Positions 54,503 to 63,862 of a DNA stretch of 64,000 nucleotides are shown here, piece after piece (position 1 is the stretch's first letter; every line of letters starts with the position of its first letter). The notes below the pieces were generated by a model. That model searched no databases and had not been told where the DNA came from. It saw only the letters and a program-made list of their open reading frames with translations. The DNA is taken from the NCBI RefSeq assembly GCF_000964545.1, contig NZ_BBVD01000002.1:248001-312000 (forward strand). The letters are read 5' to 3'. The position numbers and the translations under genes were made by a program. The stretch comes from Comamonas thiooxydans. GTDB lineage: Bacteria > Pseudomonadota > Gammaproteobacteria > Burkholderiales > Burkholderiaceae_C.

Positions 54503-55195
54503 ATGAGCAGCATGCGCAACAGAAACCAAGGTTTCACGCTGATCGAGCTGCTGGTCGCCCTGGCCGCCATGGCCCTGCTGGCCATCATGAGCTGGCGCGG
54601 CATCGACGGCATGCTGAGGGCGCAGGAAGTGACACGCGAGCAAGGTGAGCAACACGCCGTCATGCAGACCGTGCTGGCCCAGTGGAATGCCGACCTCAAC
54701 GCGCTGATGCCGCTGCAGGGTCGCCAGGTGCTGGACTGGGATGGCCAGGTGCTGCGCCTGACGCGCAAGACCAGTGCAGCCGTCGACAACGGGGCGCTCA
54801 TCGTGGCCTGGAGCCGTCGCAATGTCGATGGCCGCTTCCAATGGGTGCGCTGGCAATCGCTGCCCGCGCGCACGGTCAGCGAATGGAACGATGCCTGGAA
54901 CCAGGCGGCCCAATGGGGCCGCAATCCTTCCAGCGACCAGATGCGCCGCGAGACCGTGCTGATCCCGCTTGATCTGTGGCGCGTCTACTACTACCGCAGC
55001 AACGCCTGGACCAATCCGCAGTCCAGCGATCAGGGCAGCGATGACGGCAGCAGCGTCGGCAGCGACGGCAACCCCGTGCTGCCCGTCGTGCCCGACGGCA
55101 TACGCATAGAACTGACACTGCCCCCAGGCCGCGCGCTCAATGGAGTGATGACGGTGGACTGGGTCAACCCGCTGCGCTCGAACTCCAGATCATGA
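54503..55195 (+). CDS. gspJ: minor pseudopilin GspJ
   Basis: 230 residues. Leader MSSMRNRNQG, cleavage before FTLIELLVALAAMALL with Glu+5. GspJ-type C-terminal beta domain with WNADLNALMPL, VLDWDGQVLRL, VRWQSLPARTV. A serine/aspartate/glycine-rich linker (DQGSDDGSSVGSDG) separates it from a short final strand region. Part of the tip complex with I and K; overlaps gspK by 4 bases. Confidence 0.92.
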   Translation: MSSMRNRNQGFTLIELLVALAAMALLAIMSWRGIDGMLRAQEVTREQGEQHAVMQTVLAQWNADLNALMPLQGRQVLDWDGQVLRLTRKTSAAVDNGALIVAWSRRNVDGRFQWVRWQSLPARTVSEWNDAWNQAAQWGRNPSSDQMRRETVLIPLDLWRVYYYRSNAWTNPQSSDQGSDDGSSVGSDGNPVLPVVPDGIRIELTLPPGRALNGVMTVDWVNPLRSNSRS

Positions 55196-56262
55196 AATCC
55201 CCCCTGAGTCGCTTCGCGCCTTCCCTCCAGAGGGACAACGCCATCGCTACGGGGCGGCCCATGCTCGGAGTTTCCGGCTTGGGGTGCGCCAGTTTCCGAC
55301 GCGCGCGCCAGCGCGGTGCAGCACTGCTGGCAGCCATGCTGACGGTGGTGCTGGTTGCCACCCTGGCCTCGGCCGCGCTCTGGCAGCAATGGCGCGATGT
55401 GGAAATCGAGACCGCCGAACGCAATCGCGTGCAGGCCAACTGGTTGCTGCTGGGCGCGCTGGACTGGTCGCGCGTGGTGCTGCAGGAGGACTCGCGCGCC
55501 AACCGCAGCAACCCGGTCGATCATCTGGGCGAGCCCTGGGCGGTGCCGCTGAAGGAGGCTCGCCTGTCCACATTTCTGGCAGCCAAGAACAATGTCAGCC
55601 AGGTCGATGACGGTCTTGCCGACATGCAGGACGCTTTTCTCTCGGGCGAGATCGTGGATCTGCAGTCGCGCCTGAATCTGCGCAATCTGCTCAGCGGGGC
55701 CGACTCGAGCGTGAAAGAGGAGAACCTCAAGCCTTTTCTGCGCCTGTTCGAGCGCCTGGGTCTGCCCGGCAGCTCCGTCATGCAGATCGCCACGGCCTTG
55801 CAGCAAGCCATGCGCGGCAAGAGCCAGACTGCGGCGCTGATGCCGCGCACCGTCGGGCAACTGGGCTGGCTGGGCGTCGATCCGCGCATCATCGCGCGCA
55901 TCGAGCCCTATGTCTCGCTGTTGCCCGAGCGCACCATGGTCAATCTCAATACGGCCAGCGCCGAGGTCATCTGGGCCAGCACCGAGGACCTGGACTGGGC
56001 CCGCGCCAACCAGCTGGTGCAGTTGCGCGACGCCTCGCCTTTCAAGTCCCTGAATGCAGCGGCTGCGGCCATAGGGCTGACCGGCGTCTTCAACAGTGCC
56101 ATGCACTCCGTGACCACCAGCTATTTCGAAGCCCGCGGTCGCCTGCGCCTCGGGGACAACGTCTTGAGCCAGCGTTCACTGATTCAGCGCAAGGACATGA
56201 ACGTGACTACCCTGTGGCAGGAGCACGCCGACTGGGGTATGCCCGCAGTTGCCAGACCCTGA
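55192..56262 (+). CDS. gspK: minor pseudopilin GspK
   Basis: 356 residues. Cleavage is expected in QRG|AALLAAMLTVV (residue 42/43), giving a leader about 43 residues long. The first ~22 codons (MKSPLSRFAPSLQRDNAIAT) lie in a repeat. The mature protein has the large alpha-helical GspK insert (YFEARGRLRLG segment and helix-hairpin-helix-like ASAEVIWASTEDLDWARANQ). It caps the pseudopilus. Note the usual Glu+5 is absent, as in other GspK proteins. Confidence 0.9.
   Translation: MKSPLSRFAPSLQRDNAIATGRPMLGVSGLGCASFRRARQRGAALLAAMLTVVLVATLASAALWQQWRDVEIETAERNRVQANWLLLGALDWSRVVLQEDSRANRSNPVDHLGEPWAVPLKEARLSTFLAAKNNVSQVDDGLADMQDAFLSGEIVDLQSRLNLRNLLSGADSSVKEENLKPFLRLFERLGLPGSSVMQIATALQQAMRGKSQTAALMPRTVGQLGWLGVDPRIIARIEPYVSLLPERTMVNLNTASAEVIWASTEDLDWARANQLVQLRDASPFKSLNAAAAAIGLTGVFNSAMHSVTTSYFEARGRLRLGDNVLSQRSLIQRKDMNVTTLWQEHADWGMPAVARP
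55199..55260. repeat. GC-rich inverted repeat G2 (within the gspK leader)
   Basis: Reverse complement of G1 (53657-53719) with several mismatches, about 1.5 kb away and in the opposite orientation. It begins just after the gspK start codon and encodes about 20 residues of its leader. Confidence 0.75.
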
Positions 56263-56307
56263 CACCCTGATGTCACACTGCCCCCATAGAATGCTGCATC
56301 TTCCCTC

Positions 56308-57534
56308 ATGAGCACATTGCTAATACAGCTGTCGGCGAAGCACGCCAACTCCGCCACGGAATATCTCTACGTCCTCAGCGACGATGGCCAAAGCATTCAG
56401 CGCAGCGGCCAGGCTGCGGCGTCCCTGCTGCCGGCCACGGGCCGCACGGCCCAGATCACCGCCGTCATCCCGGTCGCTCAGCTGTCCTGGCATGCCGTCA
56501 CCCTGCCTCCAGGACTGAATGTGCAAAGCCGGCGCCAGCAGCGTCTGCGCGCCGTGCTTGAGGGTTTGCTGGAAGAAAAGCTGCTCGATGAGCCGTCCGT
56601 CATGCACCTGGCACTGGACGCTGGCTCGGCGGCGGGTCAGACCTGCTGGGTGGCTGCCTGCGACAAGGGCTGGCTGCAATCCCATTTGCAGGCCCTGGAA
56701 CAGCATGGTCATGCCGCCAGCCGTCTGGTGCCCGAACAATGGCCAAGCAGCAAGGCCCAGCTGCTTCTGTCGGGCGACAGCACCCAGCCCCAGCTGAGTG
56801 CCACCGGACTGGATGCACAAGCCTGCCTCGTCGTCCTGCCCCAGCATGCCGATGCCGGCCTGTTGCAGCCACTGCTGGCTCGCCTGCCCGAGGATCTGCC
56901 GGTGCTGGCCGAACCCCATCTGGCACGCAGCGCGGAGACACTGCAGCGCCCGGTCAGCATCTTCACCGCCGCCCAGCGGCTGCTGCAAAGCCATGGCTAC
57001 GCAGGCGACCTGGCCCAGTTCGATCTGGACCTGGGCGGCAGCACCCGCGCCAAGCGCCGCCTGCTCGATGCCTGGCATGGTTTTGCCAAGGCTCCGCAAT
57101 GGCGTGCTGCGCGCTGGGCTGCAGGCATTGCCGTCGTCGCCCAGCTGGTCGGACTCAACGCCTGGGCCTTCAGGGAAAACCGTGCCATCGAACTGCGCCA
57201 GCAGCAGGCCAAGCAGGTACTTCAGACCACCTTCCCTCACGTGCCCGTCATCATCGATGCTCCGGTACAGATGCAACGCGAACTGGATCTGCTGCGCAGC
57301 AACTCCGGCGCACTGTCCGCCAGCGACCTTGAAGCCCTGCTGGCCGCTAGCGCCGGCATTCAGGGCGTGCAGACTGCCAAGAGCCTGCAATACCAGGACA
57401 AGCAGTTGCGTATCTCGGGTCTGGACCTGAGTCCCGAAGCAGTGGGCGACGCACAGCAAAGCCTGCAGGCCAATGGCTATATGCTGCAACGCGAAGGAGC
57501 AGATCTGGTGCTCAGTGCAAAGGCTAGGCCATGA
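56308..57534 (+). CDS. gspL: type II secretion protein GspL
   Basis: 408 residues. N-terminal cytoplasmic actin-like half that docks GspE (LSWHAVTLPPGL, RLRAVLEGLLEEKLLD), a single membrane helix (about 268-290) and a small periplasmic ferredoxin-like domain (SLQYQDKQLRISGLDL). Inner-membrane platform. Stop overlaps gspM by 4 bases. Confidence 0.9.
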   Translation: MSTLLIQLSAKHANSATEYLYVLSDDGQSIQRSGQAAASLLPATGRTAQITAVIPVAQLSWHAVTLPPGLNVQSRRQQRLRAVLEGLLEEKLLDEPSVMHLALDAGSAAGQTCWVAACDKGWLQSHLQALEQHGHAASRLVPEQWPSSKAQLLLSGDSTQPQLSATGLDAQACLVVLPQHADAGLLQPLLARLPEDLPVLAEPHLARSAETLQRPVSIFTAAQRLLQSHGYAGDLAQFDLDLGGSTRAKRRLLDAWHGFAKAPQWRAARWAAGIAVVAQLVGLNAWAFRENRAIELRQQQAKQVLQTTFPHVPVIIDAPVQMQRELDLLRSNSGALSASDLEALLAASAGIQGVQTAKSLQYQDKQLRISGLDLSPEAVGDAQQSLQANGYMLQREGADLVLSAKARP

Positions 57535-58073
57535 AACAGAAAAACGCCTTGAAAACCGCATTGGCTCCGCTGCGCCAGCGCTGGAGCGTCCTGGCCCAGC
57601 GCGAACAGAATCTGTTGCTGATCGCCGCCAGCGTCGTGCTGCTGGCCCTGCTCTGGTGGGTGGCACTGGCACCGGCCCTGCACAGCCTGCGCACGGCCCC
57701 CGCACGCCATGCGGCAGCGGAGCGCGAGCTGCAGAACATGCTGCAGATGCAGGCCCAGGCCGAGCTGCTGCGCCAGCAGCCGCAGGGCAATAGCGCTGAT
57801 GCGCGCACGCAGCTGGAGCAGTCGCTCAAGACCGAACTCGGCAGCAGCGCACAGTTGCAGTGGCTGGGCAACCGTGCCCAGGTCAGCCTGAGCAATGCCG
57901 CCGCTCCCGCCCTGGCCCGCTGGCTGGCACAGGTGCGTGACAACAGCCATGCCTCGGTGGCCGAGATGAAGCTCAACCGCAATCTCGGCGAAAGCGTCGA
58001 CGGCGCTGCCGTTACACGCTGGAGCGGCAATCTGCTGCTCGATTTGCCCGACAACGCAGGTGCACAGAATTAG
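57531..58073 (+). CDS. gspM: type II secretion protein GspM
   Basis: 180 residues. Short cytoplasmic tail, one membrane helix (about 35-55, NLLLIAASVVLLALLWWVAL), coiled coil and a small periplasmic ferredoxin-like domain. Pairs with GspL. Order L-M-N is standard. Confidence 0.9.
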   Translation: MKQKNALKTALAPLRQRWSVLAQREQNLLLIAASVVLLALLWWVALAPALHSLRTAPARHAAAERELQNMLQMQAQAELLRQQPQGNSADARTQLEQSLKTELGSSAQLQWLGNRAQVSLSNAAAPALARWLAQVRDNSHASVAEMKLNRNLGESVDGAAVTRWSGNLLLDLPDNAGAQN

Positions 58074-58081
58074 CCGCGACC

Positions 58082-58912
58082 ATGAGCCTGAGCACCTCAC
58101 GCACCACCAGCAAAGCCTCGCGCAGACCACGTGAGCCGGGCGATCCGCGTTCGCCGCGCCGCTGGGCAGTGGGCGGTGCCTTGCTGGGTGCTCTGCTGAC
58201 GGTACTGGTCCAGGCTCCGGCGGCCTGGCTGGCCGCAGGCGTGCAATCGATCACAGCCGACCAGGTACAGCTGCAGGAGCCGCGCGGCACGCTCTGGCGC
58301 GGCTCGGCCAGGCTGGTGCTCACGGGCGGCAAGGACAGCCAGGACCAGAGCAGCCTGCCCACGCGCCTGAACTGGACACTGCGACCCGGCCTGAGCGGCG
58401 CCAGCATCAGCCTGCAAAGCGATTGCTGCACCAGTACCCCGATGCTGGCGCAGCTGCAGCCGGGCTGGAACGCCATGACGGTGCGCTTCAAGGACAGCGT
58501 GCTGCAACTGCCCGCTGAGCTGCTGGCCGGCCTGGGCACGCCCTGGAACACCGTGGCCCTGCAGGGCCAGTTGCGCCTGTCCACCGTCGGGCTGACGCTG
58601 CAATATCGCGCCGGCCGGGCTACCAGCCAGGGCCTGACGCGGCTGGAAGCGCTGGCCGTATCGTCCAGGCTGTCGTCGCTCAAGCCCCTGGGCAGCTACC
58701 GCCTCGATATACAGGGCGGAGACAATGCCCAGCTGAATCTGACCACGCTGGGCGGCGACCTGCAGCTCAGCGGCCAGGGCCAATGGGTGGGCTCGCGCCT
58801 GCATTTCAGTGGCGAAGCCTCTGCCAGCCCCGAGCGCGAAGCCGCTCTGTCGAATTTGCTCAATATCTTGGGGCGCCGCCAGGGTGCGCGCTCCATCATC
58901 ACCTTTGGTTGA
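58082..58912 (+). CDS. gspN: type II secretion protein GspN
   Basis: 276 residues. Basic N-terminus, one membrane helix (about 32-50), then a beta-rich periplasmic domain (QLQEPRGTLWRGSARLVL, the hallmark TLWRGSA of GspN). Role in T2SS is minor or dispensable in other bacteria. Starts 8 bases after gspM; gspD follows after 3 bases. Confidence 0.88.
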   Translation: MSLSTSRTTSKASRRPREPGDPRSPRRWAVGGALLGALLTVLVQAPAAWLAAGVQSITADQVQLQEPRGTLWRGSARLVLTGGKDSQDQSSLPTRLNWTLRPGLSGASISLQSDCCTSTPMLAQLQPGWNAMTVRFKDSVLQLPAELLAGLGTPWNTVALQGQLRLSTVGLTLQYRAGRATSQGLTRLEALAVSSRLSSLKPLGSYRLDIQGGDNAQLNLTTLGGDLQLSGQGQWVGSRLHFSGEASASPEREAALSNLLNILGRRQGARSIITFG

Positions 58913-58915
58913 CAC

Positions 58916-61297
58916 ATGACTCAGCATTCACGCACCGCCTGGCAAAACACACTGCATTCGATAGCTGTTGCCTCGCTTGCCGTCTGCATTTCAGCACCTA
59001 TTCATGCTCAAACCCAGAGCGGACAAGCGAATGCCACTCCCAGTTTGCGACCTGGCGAGCCGGTCACGCTGAACTTCACCAATGCCGATATCGAGGCCGT
59101 GTCGCGCGCCATGGCAGCCATCACCAATCGCAATGTGGTGGTGGATCCGCGCGTCAAGGGCCAGATCACGCTGCTGACCGACAAGGCCGTCTCGCCTGCC
59201 ACTGCCTATCAGCAATACCTGGCGGCACTGCGCATGCAGGGCTTCACGGTGACGGAGTCGGCAGGTCTGTTCAAGGTGATTCCCGAAGCCGATGCCAAGC
59301 TGCAGTCCAGCGAGGTCTCCGTCGGCCAGGGCGGACGCGGCAGTCAGGCTGGCGGCGGACAGATCGTCACGCAGATCTTCAAGCTCAACTACGAGAACGC
59401 CAACAATCTGGTGCCCGTGCTGCGGCCGCTGATCAGCCCCAACAACACCATCAACGTCAACCCCGGCAACAACTCGCTGATCATCACCGACTACGCGGAC
59501 AATCTGCAGCGCATCTCGCGCATCATCGCCAGCACCGATGTATCCAACGCCACCGATGTGGAAGTCATCGCGCTGCGCCATGCCGTTGCCGCCGATATGG
59601 TGGCCCTGGTCAACCGTTTGATGGAAGGCGGCTCTGCCACCGCAGGCGGCGTGGTCCAGGCCGGAGCCGGCGCGGCAGCAGGCCAGGCGGACACCAGCTT
59701 TCGCACCTCCATACTGGCCGAGCCGCGCAGCAACTCGGTGCTGATCCGTGCGGCCAACCCGGCCAAGCTGTCGCAGATCCGCTCGCTGATCGCGCGTCTG
59801 GACCAGCCGGCCATGACGGGCAACGGTGACGACGGCAACATCCATGTGGTGTATCTCAAGAACGCCGACGCGGTGTCCCTGGCCGCCACGCTGCGTGCCG
59901 CCATCAACGCCCAGACCAGCGCCAGCACCGCCCTGGGTGGCCAGCCGGGCATGACGGCAGCCGCCGGCTCGACCACGAATGCAGCAAGCTCCCAGCCCGT
60001 GATCTCGCGCGGCACGGACGGCAGCGCCACCGTAGGCCTGGGCGGCGGCAACAGCGGCCCCAGCTCGCGCTTCGGCACGGCTCAGCAACCCTCCACGGGC
60101 GGCATGATCCAGGCCGACCCCACGACCAACTCGCTGATCATCACCGCCCCCGGCCCGCTGTACCGCCAGTTGCGCACCGTCATCGACAAGCTCGACGGCC
60201 GCCGCGCCCAGGTACTGATCGAAGCCCTGATTGTCGAAGTCTCCGCCGACAAAGCGGCCCAGCTCGGCGTGCAATGGAGCTCGGTGATCCGCAACAACGG
60301 CCGCGTGCTGGGCGTGCTCGGCAACGGCACTTCCATCAGCGGTATCTCGAACATCTTCGGCCTGTCAGGGGCCGTGGGCAATCTGGTCAACGGCACGCCT
60401 CTCACCGACAGCCAGGCCTCGGCGATCGGCGGCATGAAGGGCATGAACCTGGGCTTCACCCAGAACGTCAACGGCAACACCAGCCTGGGCGCTCTGGTCA
60501 ACCTGATGCAGGGCGACGGCGACACCAACATTCTCTCCACGCCCAATCTGATGACGCTGGACAACGAGGAGGCCAGCATCATGGTGGGCGAGAACGTGCC
60601 CTTCCCCACAGGCTCCTATACCAACACCGCCGGCACCTCGGGCTCGGTCAATCCCTTCACCACCTATGAGCGCAAGGACGTGGGTACGCTGCTCAAGATT
60701 CGTCCGCAGATCAACGAGAACGGCACCATCAAGATGGCCGTCTACCAGGAGAACTCTGCGGTCAAGCAGGGGACGGCGAATGCACAGTCCGGTGCCACCA
60801 CCACCAAGCGCTCCATCGAGTCGAATGTGCTGGTCGAGGACGGCGCCATCGTGGTGCTGGGCGGCCTGATTGCCGACGAATACAGCCAGAGCCAGGAGCG
60901 CGTGCCGCTGCTGGGCGACATTCCCTTGCTGGGCAATCTGTTTCGCAACACCAGCCGCGAGCGCAAGAAAACCAATCTGATGGTGTTTCTGCGCCCCACC
61001 GTGCTGCGTGACGCCAACTCCACCAGCCAGCTCTCGCAGGACCGCTATGAGTCCATTCGCGGCATGCAGCAAACCGTGCAGCCCGACCCCAATCTGCTGA
61101 TGCGCAATGTCAATGCCGCGCCCTTGCTGCCCGCATCCAGCGGTGCTGCACCGGCGAGCGTGCCCAATGTGGCCATCGTTCCCGGGGCCAAGCCCGAGAT
61201 CGTGGACTTCACGCGCCCGGGTCAGCCCACGGTGAACGGCCAGCCTGTGACCGTGACGCCTGTGACGCCCGCCACCCTGCCCCCGGGCACCCTGTAA
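58916..61297 (+). CDS. gspD: type II secretion outer-membrane secretin GspD
   Basis: 793 residues. Signal peptide (cleavage near APIHA|Q, residue 31). N0 domain (VTLNFTNADIEAVSRAM), N1-N3 domains with LIITDYADNLQRI and a long glycine/serine-rich insert in N3, then the secretin core with VLIEALIVEVSADKAAQLGVQW and VPLLGDIPLLGNLFR. Forms the outer-membrane gate. C-terminal tail after about 690 is proline-rich, without an obvious S-domain helix. Placed after gspN rather than at the front, an order seen in Burkholderiales. Confidence 0.93.
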   Translation: MTQHSRTAWQNTLHSIAVASLAVCISAPIHAQTQSGQANATPSLRPGEPVTLNFTNADIEAVSRAMAAITNRNVVVDPRVKGQITLLTDKAVSPATAYQQYLAALRMQGFTVTESAGLFKVIPEADAKLQSSEVSVGQGGRGSQAGGGQIVTQIFKLNYENANNLVPVLRPLISPNNTINVNPGNNSLIITDYADNLQRISRIIASTDVSNATDVEVIALRHAVAADMVALVNRLMEGGSATAGGVVQAGAGAAAGQADTSFRTSILAEPRSNSVLIRAANPAKLSQIRSLIARLDQPAMTGNGDDGNIHVVYLKNADAVSLAATLRAAINAQTSASTALGGQPGMTAAAGSTTNAASSQPVISRGTDGSATVGLGGGNSGPSSRFGTAQQPSTGGMIQADPTTNSLIITAPGPLYRQLRTVIDKLDGRRAQVLIEALIVEVSADKAAQLGVQWSSVIRNNGRVLGVLGNGTSISGISNIFGLSGAVGNLVNGTPLTDSQASAIGGMKGMNLGFTQNVNGNTSLGALVNLMQGDGDTNILSTPNLMTLDNEEASIMVGENVPFPTGSYTNTAGTSGSVNPFTTYERKDVGTLLKIRPQINENGTIKMAVYQENSAVKQGTANAQSGATTTKRSIESNVLVEDGAIVVLGGLIADEYSQSQERVPLLGDIPLLGNLFRNTSRERKKTNLMVFLRPTVLRDANSTSQLSQDRYESIRGMQQTVQPDPNLLMRNVNAAPLLPASSGAAPASVPNVAIVPGAKPEIVDFTRPGQPTVNGQPVTVTPVTPATLPPGTL

Positions 61298-61310
61298 GCG
61301 AAGGCCACGC

Positions 61311-62672
61311 ATGCGCTACCCCCTGCCCTATGGCTTTGCCCGCAGCAGCCAGCTGCTGATCGAGGATGACGGCCAGGAGCCCGTGCTCTGGCATGGTCCG
61401 CAACCCGACTGGTCGGCCATCTCCGAAGTGCAGCGCAAGCACGCGGTGCAACGCTGGCAGTTGCTGGACAGCGGCGCGCTGGCCCATCGCATCAGCGCGG
61501 CCTATGCGCAAAGCGACTCCAGCGCCGCCATGGTGGTCAGCGAGGTCGAGTCCGACGCCGATCTGACGCGCATGATGCAGGACCTGCCAGCCGTGGAGGA
61601 CTTGCTGGAAACCGCCGACGACGCCCCCATTATCCGCATGCTCAACGCCCTGCTCACGCAGGCTGCGCGCGACGGTGCTTCGGACATCCACATCGAGCCC
61701 TACGAACGCCATTCCAGCGTGCGCTTTCGCGTGGACGGCGATCTGCGCGAGGTGGTTCAGCCCAATCGCGCCCTGCACGCCGCTCTGATCAGCCGCCTGA
61801 AGATCATGGCCGATCTGGACATTGCCGAGAAACGTCTGCCCCAGGACGGGCGCATCAGCCTGCGCCTGGGCACGCGAGCCATTGACGTGCGCGTCTCCAC
61901 CCTGCCCAGCGCCCACGGCGAGCGTGCCGTGCTGCGCCTGCTGGACAAGAGCGAGAGCAAGCTCAGCCTGGAAGCCGTGGGCATGGGCGGCGAGACGCTC
62001 AGGCGCTTTACCCATCTCACGGCGCAGCCGCACGGCATCGTGCTGGTCACCGGCCCCACGGGCTCGGGCAAGACCACCACGCTCTACGCCGCGCTGCAGC
62101 GCATGGATGCCAGCCACAGCAACATCATGACGGTGGAAGACCCCATCGAATATGAGCTGGCCGGCGTGGGCCAGACCCAGGTCAACGCCAAAATCGAGCT
62201 TACCTTTGCCAAGGCCTTGCGCGCCCTGCTGCGCCAGGACCCTGACGTGATCATGATCGGCGAAATCCGCGACTTCGAAACCGCGCAGATCGCCATCCAG
62301 GCTTCGCTCACCGGCCACCTGGTACTGGCCACGCTCCACACCAACGACGCACCCAGCGCCGTCACCCGCCTGATCGACATGGGGGTCGAGCCCTTTTTGC
62401 TGTCCTCATCGCTGCTGGGAGTGCTGGCACAGCGCCTGGTACGCAAGGTCGACCTGAGCGAGCCCAGTGGCTACCGTGGCCGCACCGGCATCTTCGAGCT
62501 GCTGGCCGTGGACGATGCGATTCGCGCCCAGATCCATCGCGGTGCCAGCGAGGCCGAGATCCGCGAGACTGCCATGGCTGCAGGCATGCAGCTCATGCGC
62601 GAGGATGGCGAACGCCTGGTTCGCGAAGGCATCACCACGCAAGCCGAGGTGATGCGCGTCACGCGCGACTGA
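61311..62672 (+). CDS. gspE: type II secretion ATPase GspE lacking the tetracysteine zinc segment
   Basis: 453 residues, against about 490-500 usual. N-terminal domain (LDSGALAHRISAAYAQ), core with Walker A GPTGSGKTTTLYAAL, Asp box VEDPIEYELAGVGQTQ, Walker B DPDVIMIGEIRDFETA and the His box LATLHTNDAP. In most GspE proteins a CxxC...CxxC zinc domain lies between QRLVR and GYRGRTG. Here QRLVRK is joined to GYRGRTG by only seven residues (VDLSEPS). The frame is open on both sides, so this looks like a clean loss rather than a frameshift. No gspF follows. Confidence 0.92.
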   Translation: MRYPLPYGFARSSQLLIEDDGQEPVLWHGPQPDWSAISEVQRKHAVQRWQLLDSGALAHRISAAYAQSDSSAAMVVSEVESDADLTRMMQDLPAVEDLLETADDAPIIRMLNALLTQAARDGASDIHIEPYERHSSVRFRVDGDLREVVQPNRALHAALISRLKIMADLDIAEKRLPQDGRISLRLGTRAIDVRVSTLPSAHGERAVLRLLDKSESKLSLEAVGMGGETLRRFTHLTAQPHGIVLVTGPTGSGKTTTLYAALQRMDASHSNIMTVEDPIEYELAGVGQTQVNAKIELTFAKALRALLRQDPDVIMIGEIRDFETAQIAIQASLTGHLVLATLHTNDAPSAVTRLIDMGVEPFLLSSSLLGVLAQRLVRKVDLSEPSGYRGRTGIFELLAVDDAIRAQIHRGASEAEIRETAMAAGMQLMREDGERLVREGITTQAEVMRVTRD

Positions 62673-62683
62673 GGACCCGAGAC

Positions 62684-63862
62684 TCACTCGCGCCAGCGCA
62701 GCATGGCAGGCCCCGTGAGCAGCACGCGCACGAAATCGGCCTGCCGCCCCACACCGACCTTGAGCGCCGCCGATTTGAATTGCGAACGCGCGGTATGGAT
62801 GGACAGGCCCTGTCTCTCGGCGAACTCCTGCAGGGTCCAGCCATTGATCAGCGCCTGGGCCAGTTGAGCCTCTGCCAGCGTGAGCCGATAGAGATTGCGC
62901 AGCAAATCCTGCAGCGAAGGAATGCGCAGCGCCGGATCGCTGATCAGCAGCATGGCAGCACTGCGCTCGCCATAAGGGCTGCTATGTATGGGCAAGGGCG
63001 ACACCATGACCTGCAACTGCTGTCCGGCCAGCCCTGTGAAGCGGCTGGCCCGCCCGTGGTGCAACGCCTTGCCCAGCCCCGTGGCAACACAGTCCCGCAT
63101 GGCTTTCTGCAGCCAGCGCTGGTCTGCGGCATTGGTGGCCTGCAGGCTCTCGTCGGCCGCGCGATACATCAGCTGGCTTTGCTCCATCAGGCGCAAGGCC
63201 CGGCTGCTGGCATGCATCACGGCCGCACGTTCGTCCAGAAGAACCACGCCTACCGGCAGATCCTCCAGTACGGCCAGCGATGCATTCAGCAATGCCTGGG
63301 TACGGTACAGGCGTCGGTGAATTGCAAATGCGCTCTGCAGGTGCGGCATGAGCTGCTGCACAAGGCCCAGCTCTTCGGCGCTGTAGGCACCCACGGCATG
63401 CGGCCTGACAACGGTGATGTTGAACGATCGGTCATGCTGATTGTCGACCACGGCCGCGCAGGAATAGAACAGGTCCTGAGGTCGCAGCCAGTCGCCATAC
63501 CACTCGGTACCCGGCAGGTTCCGGTCGGGAAACAGTGTGGAGGAATTCACCACCGTGCCCGGTCTATGCAGACTCTGGTCCTGCAGCCAGACATTGCACT
63601 GACAGTAGTGCGTGGCAAAGCTTTCCAGTTCGGCGGCGGCAAAGCCCTGACTGGCGCCGAAAGTGCCAAAACCCCCGTCCAGATCCACCGTCCGCTGCGC
63701 AAAGTCGTTGGCCCAGATGACGCTGGCCGGTGAACGCAGGGCCGCGCCGAACAAGGCCAGAAAGCCCTGCCAGCGCGCCGGCTCCAGTGCCGACTCGTAG
63801 ATGGCCGCAATCAATGCGGGCAACCGTTCCTGCAACATCAAAGGCAGATGCGCTACCGCCAT
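62684..63862 (-). CDS. LuxR-family transcriptional regulator
   Basis: 392 residues from the ATG at 63862, chosen because AAGGAGG lies seven bases upstream; the frame is open to 63922. A large N-terminal part (about 1-320) is a sensor with PAS-like features (VLEDLPVGVVLLDERAAVMHAS). The last ~65 residues are a LuxR helix-turn-helix (LTLAEAQLAQALINGWTLQEFAERQGLSIHTARSQFK is the HTH region, positions about 328-364). Convergent with gspE; targets unknown. Confidence 0.82.
   Translation of the reverse strand: MAVAHLPLMLQERLPALIAAIYESALEPARWQGFLALFGAALRSPASVIWANDFAQRTVDLDGGFGTFGASQGFAAAELESFATHYCQCNVWLQDQSLHRPGTVVNSSTLFPDRNLPGTEWYGDWLRPQDLFYSCAAVVDNQHDRSFNITVVRPHAVGAYSAEELGLVQQLMPHLQSAFAIHRRLYRTQALLNASLAVLEDLPVGVVLLDERAAVMHASSRALRLMEQSQLMYRAADESLQATNAADQRWLQKAMRDCVATGLGKALHHGRASRFTGLAGQQLQVMVSPLPIHSSPYGERSAAMLLISDPALRIPSLQDLLRNLYRLTLAEAQLAQALINGWTLQEFAERQGLSIHTARSQFKSAALKVGVGRQADFVRVLLTGPAMLRWRE

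Noticed and set aside
62440..62470. Missing GspE zinc segment as an assembly or frameshift error
   Set aside because: The frame is continuous through the joint and conserved sequence resumes at once; an in-frame deletion is the simpler reading, though a deletion error cannot be excluded.
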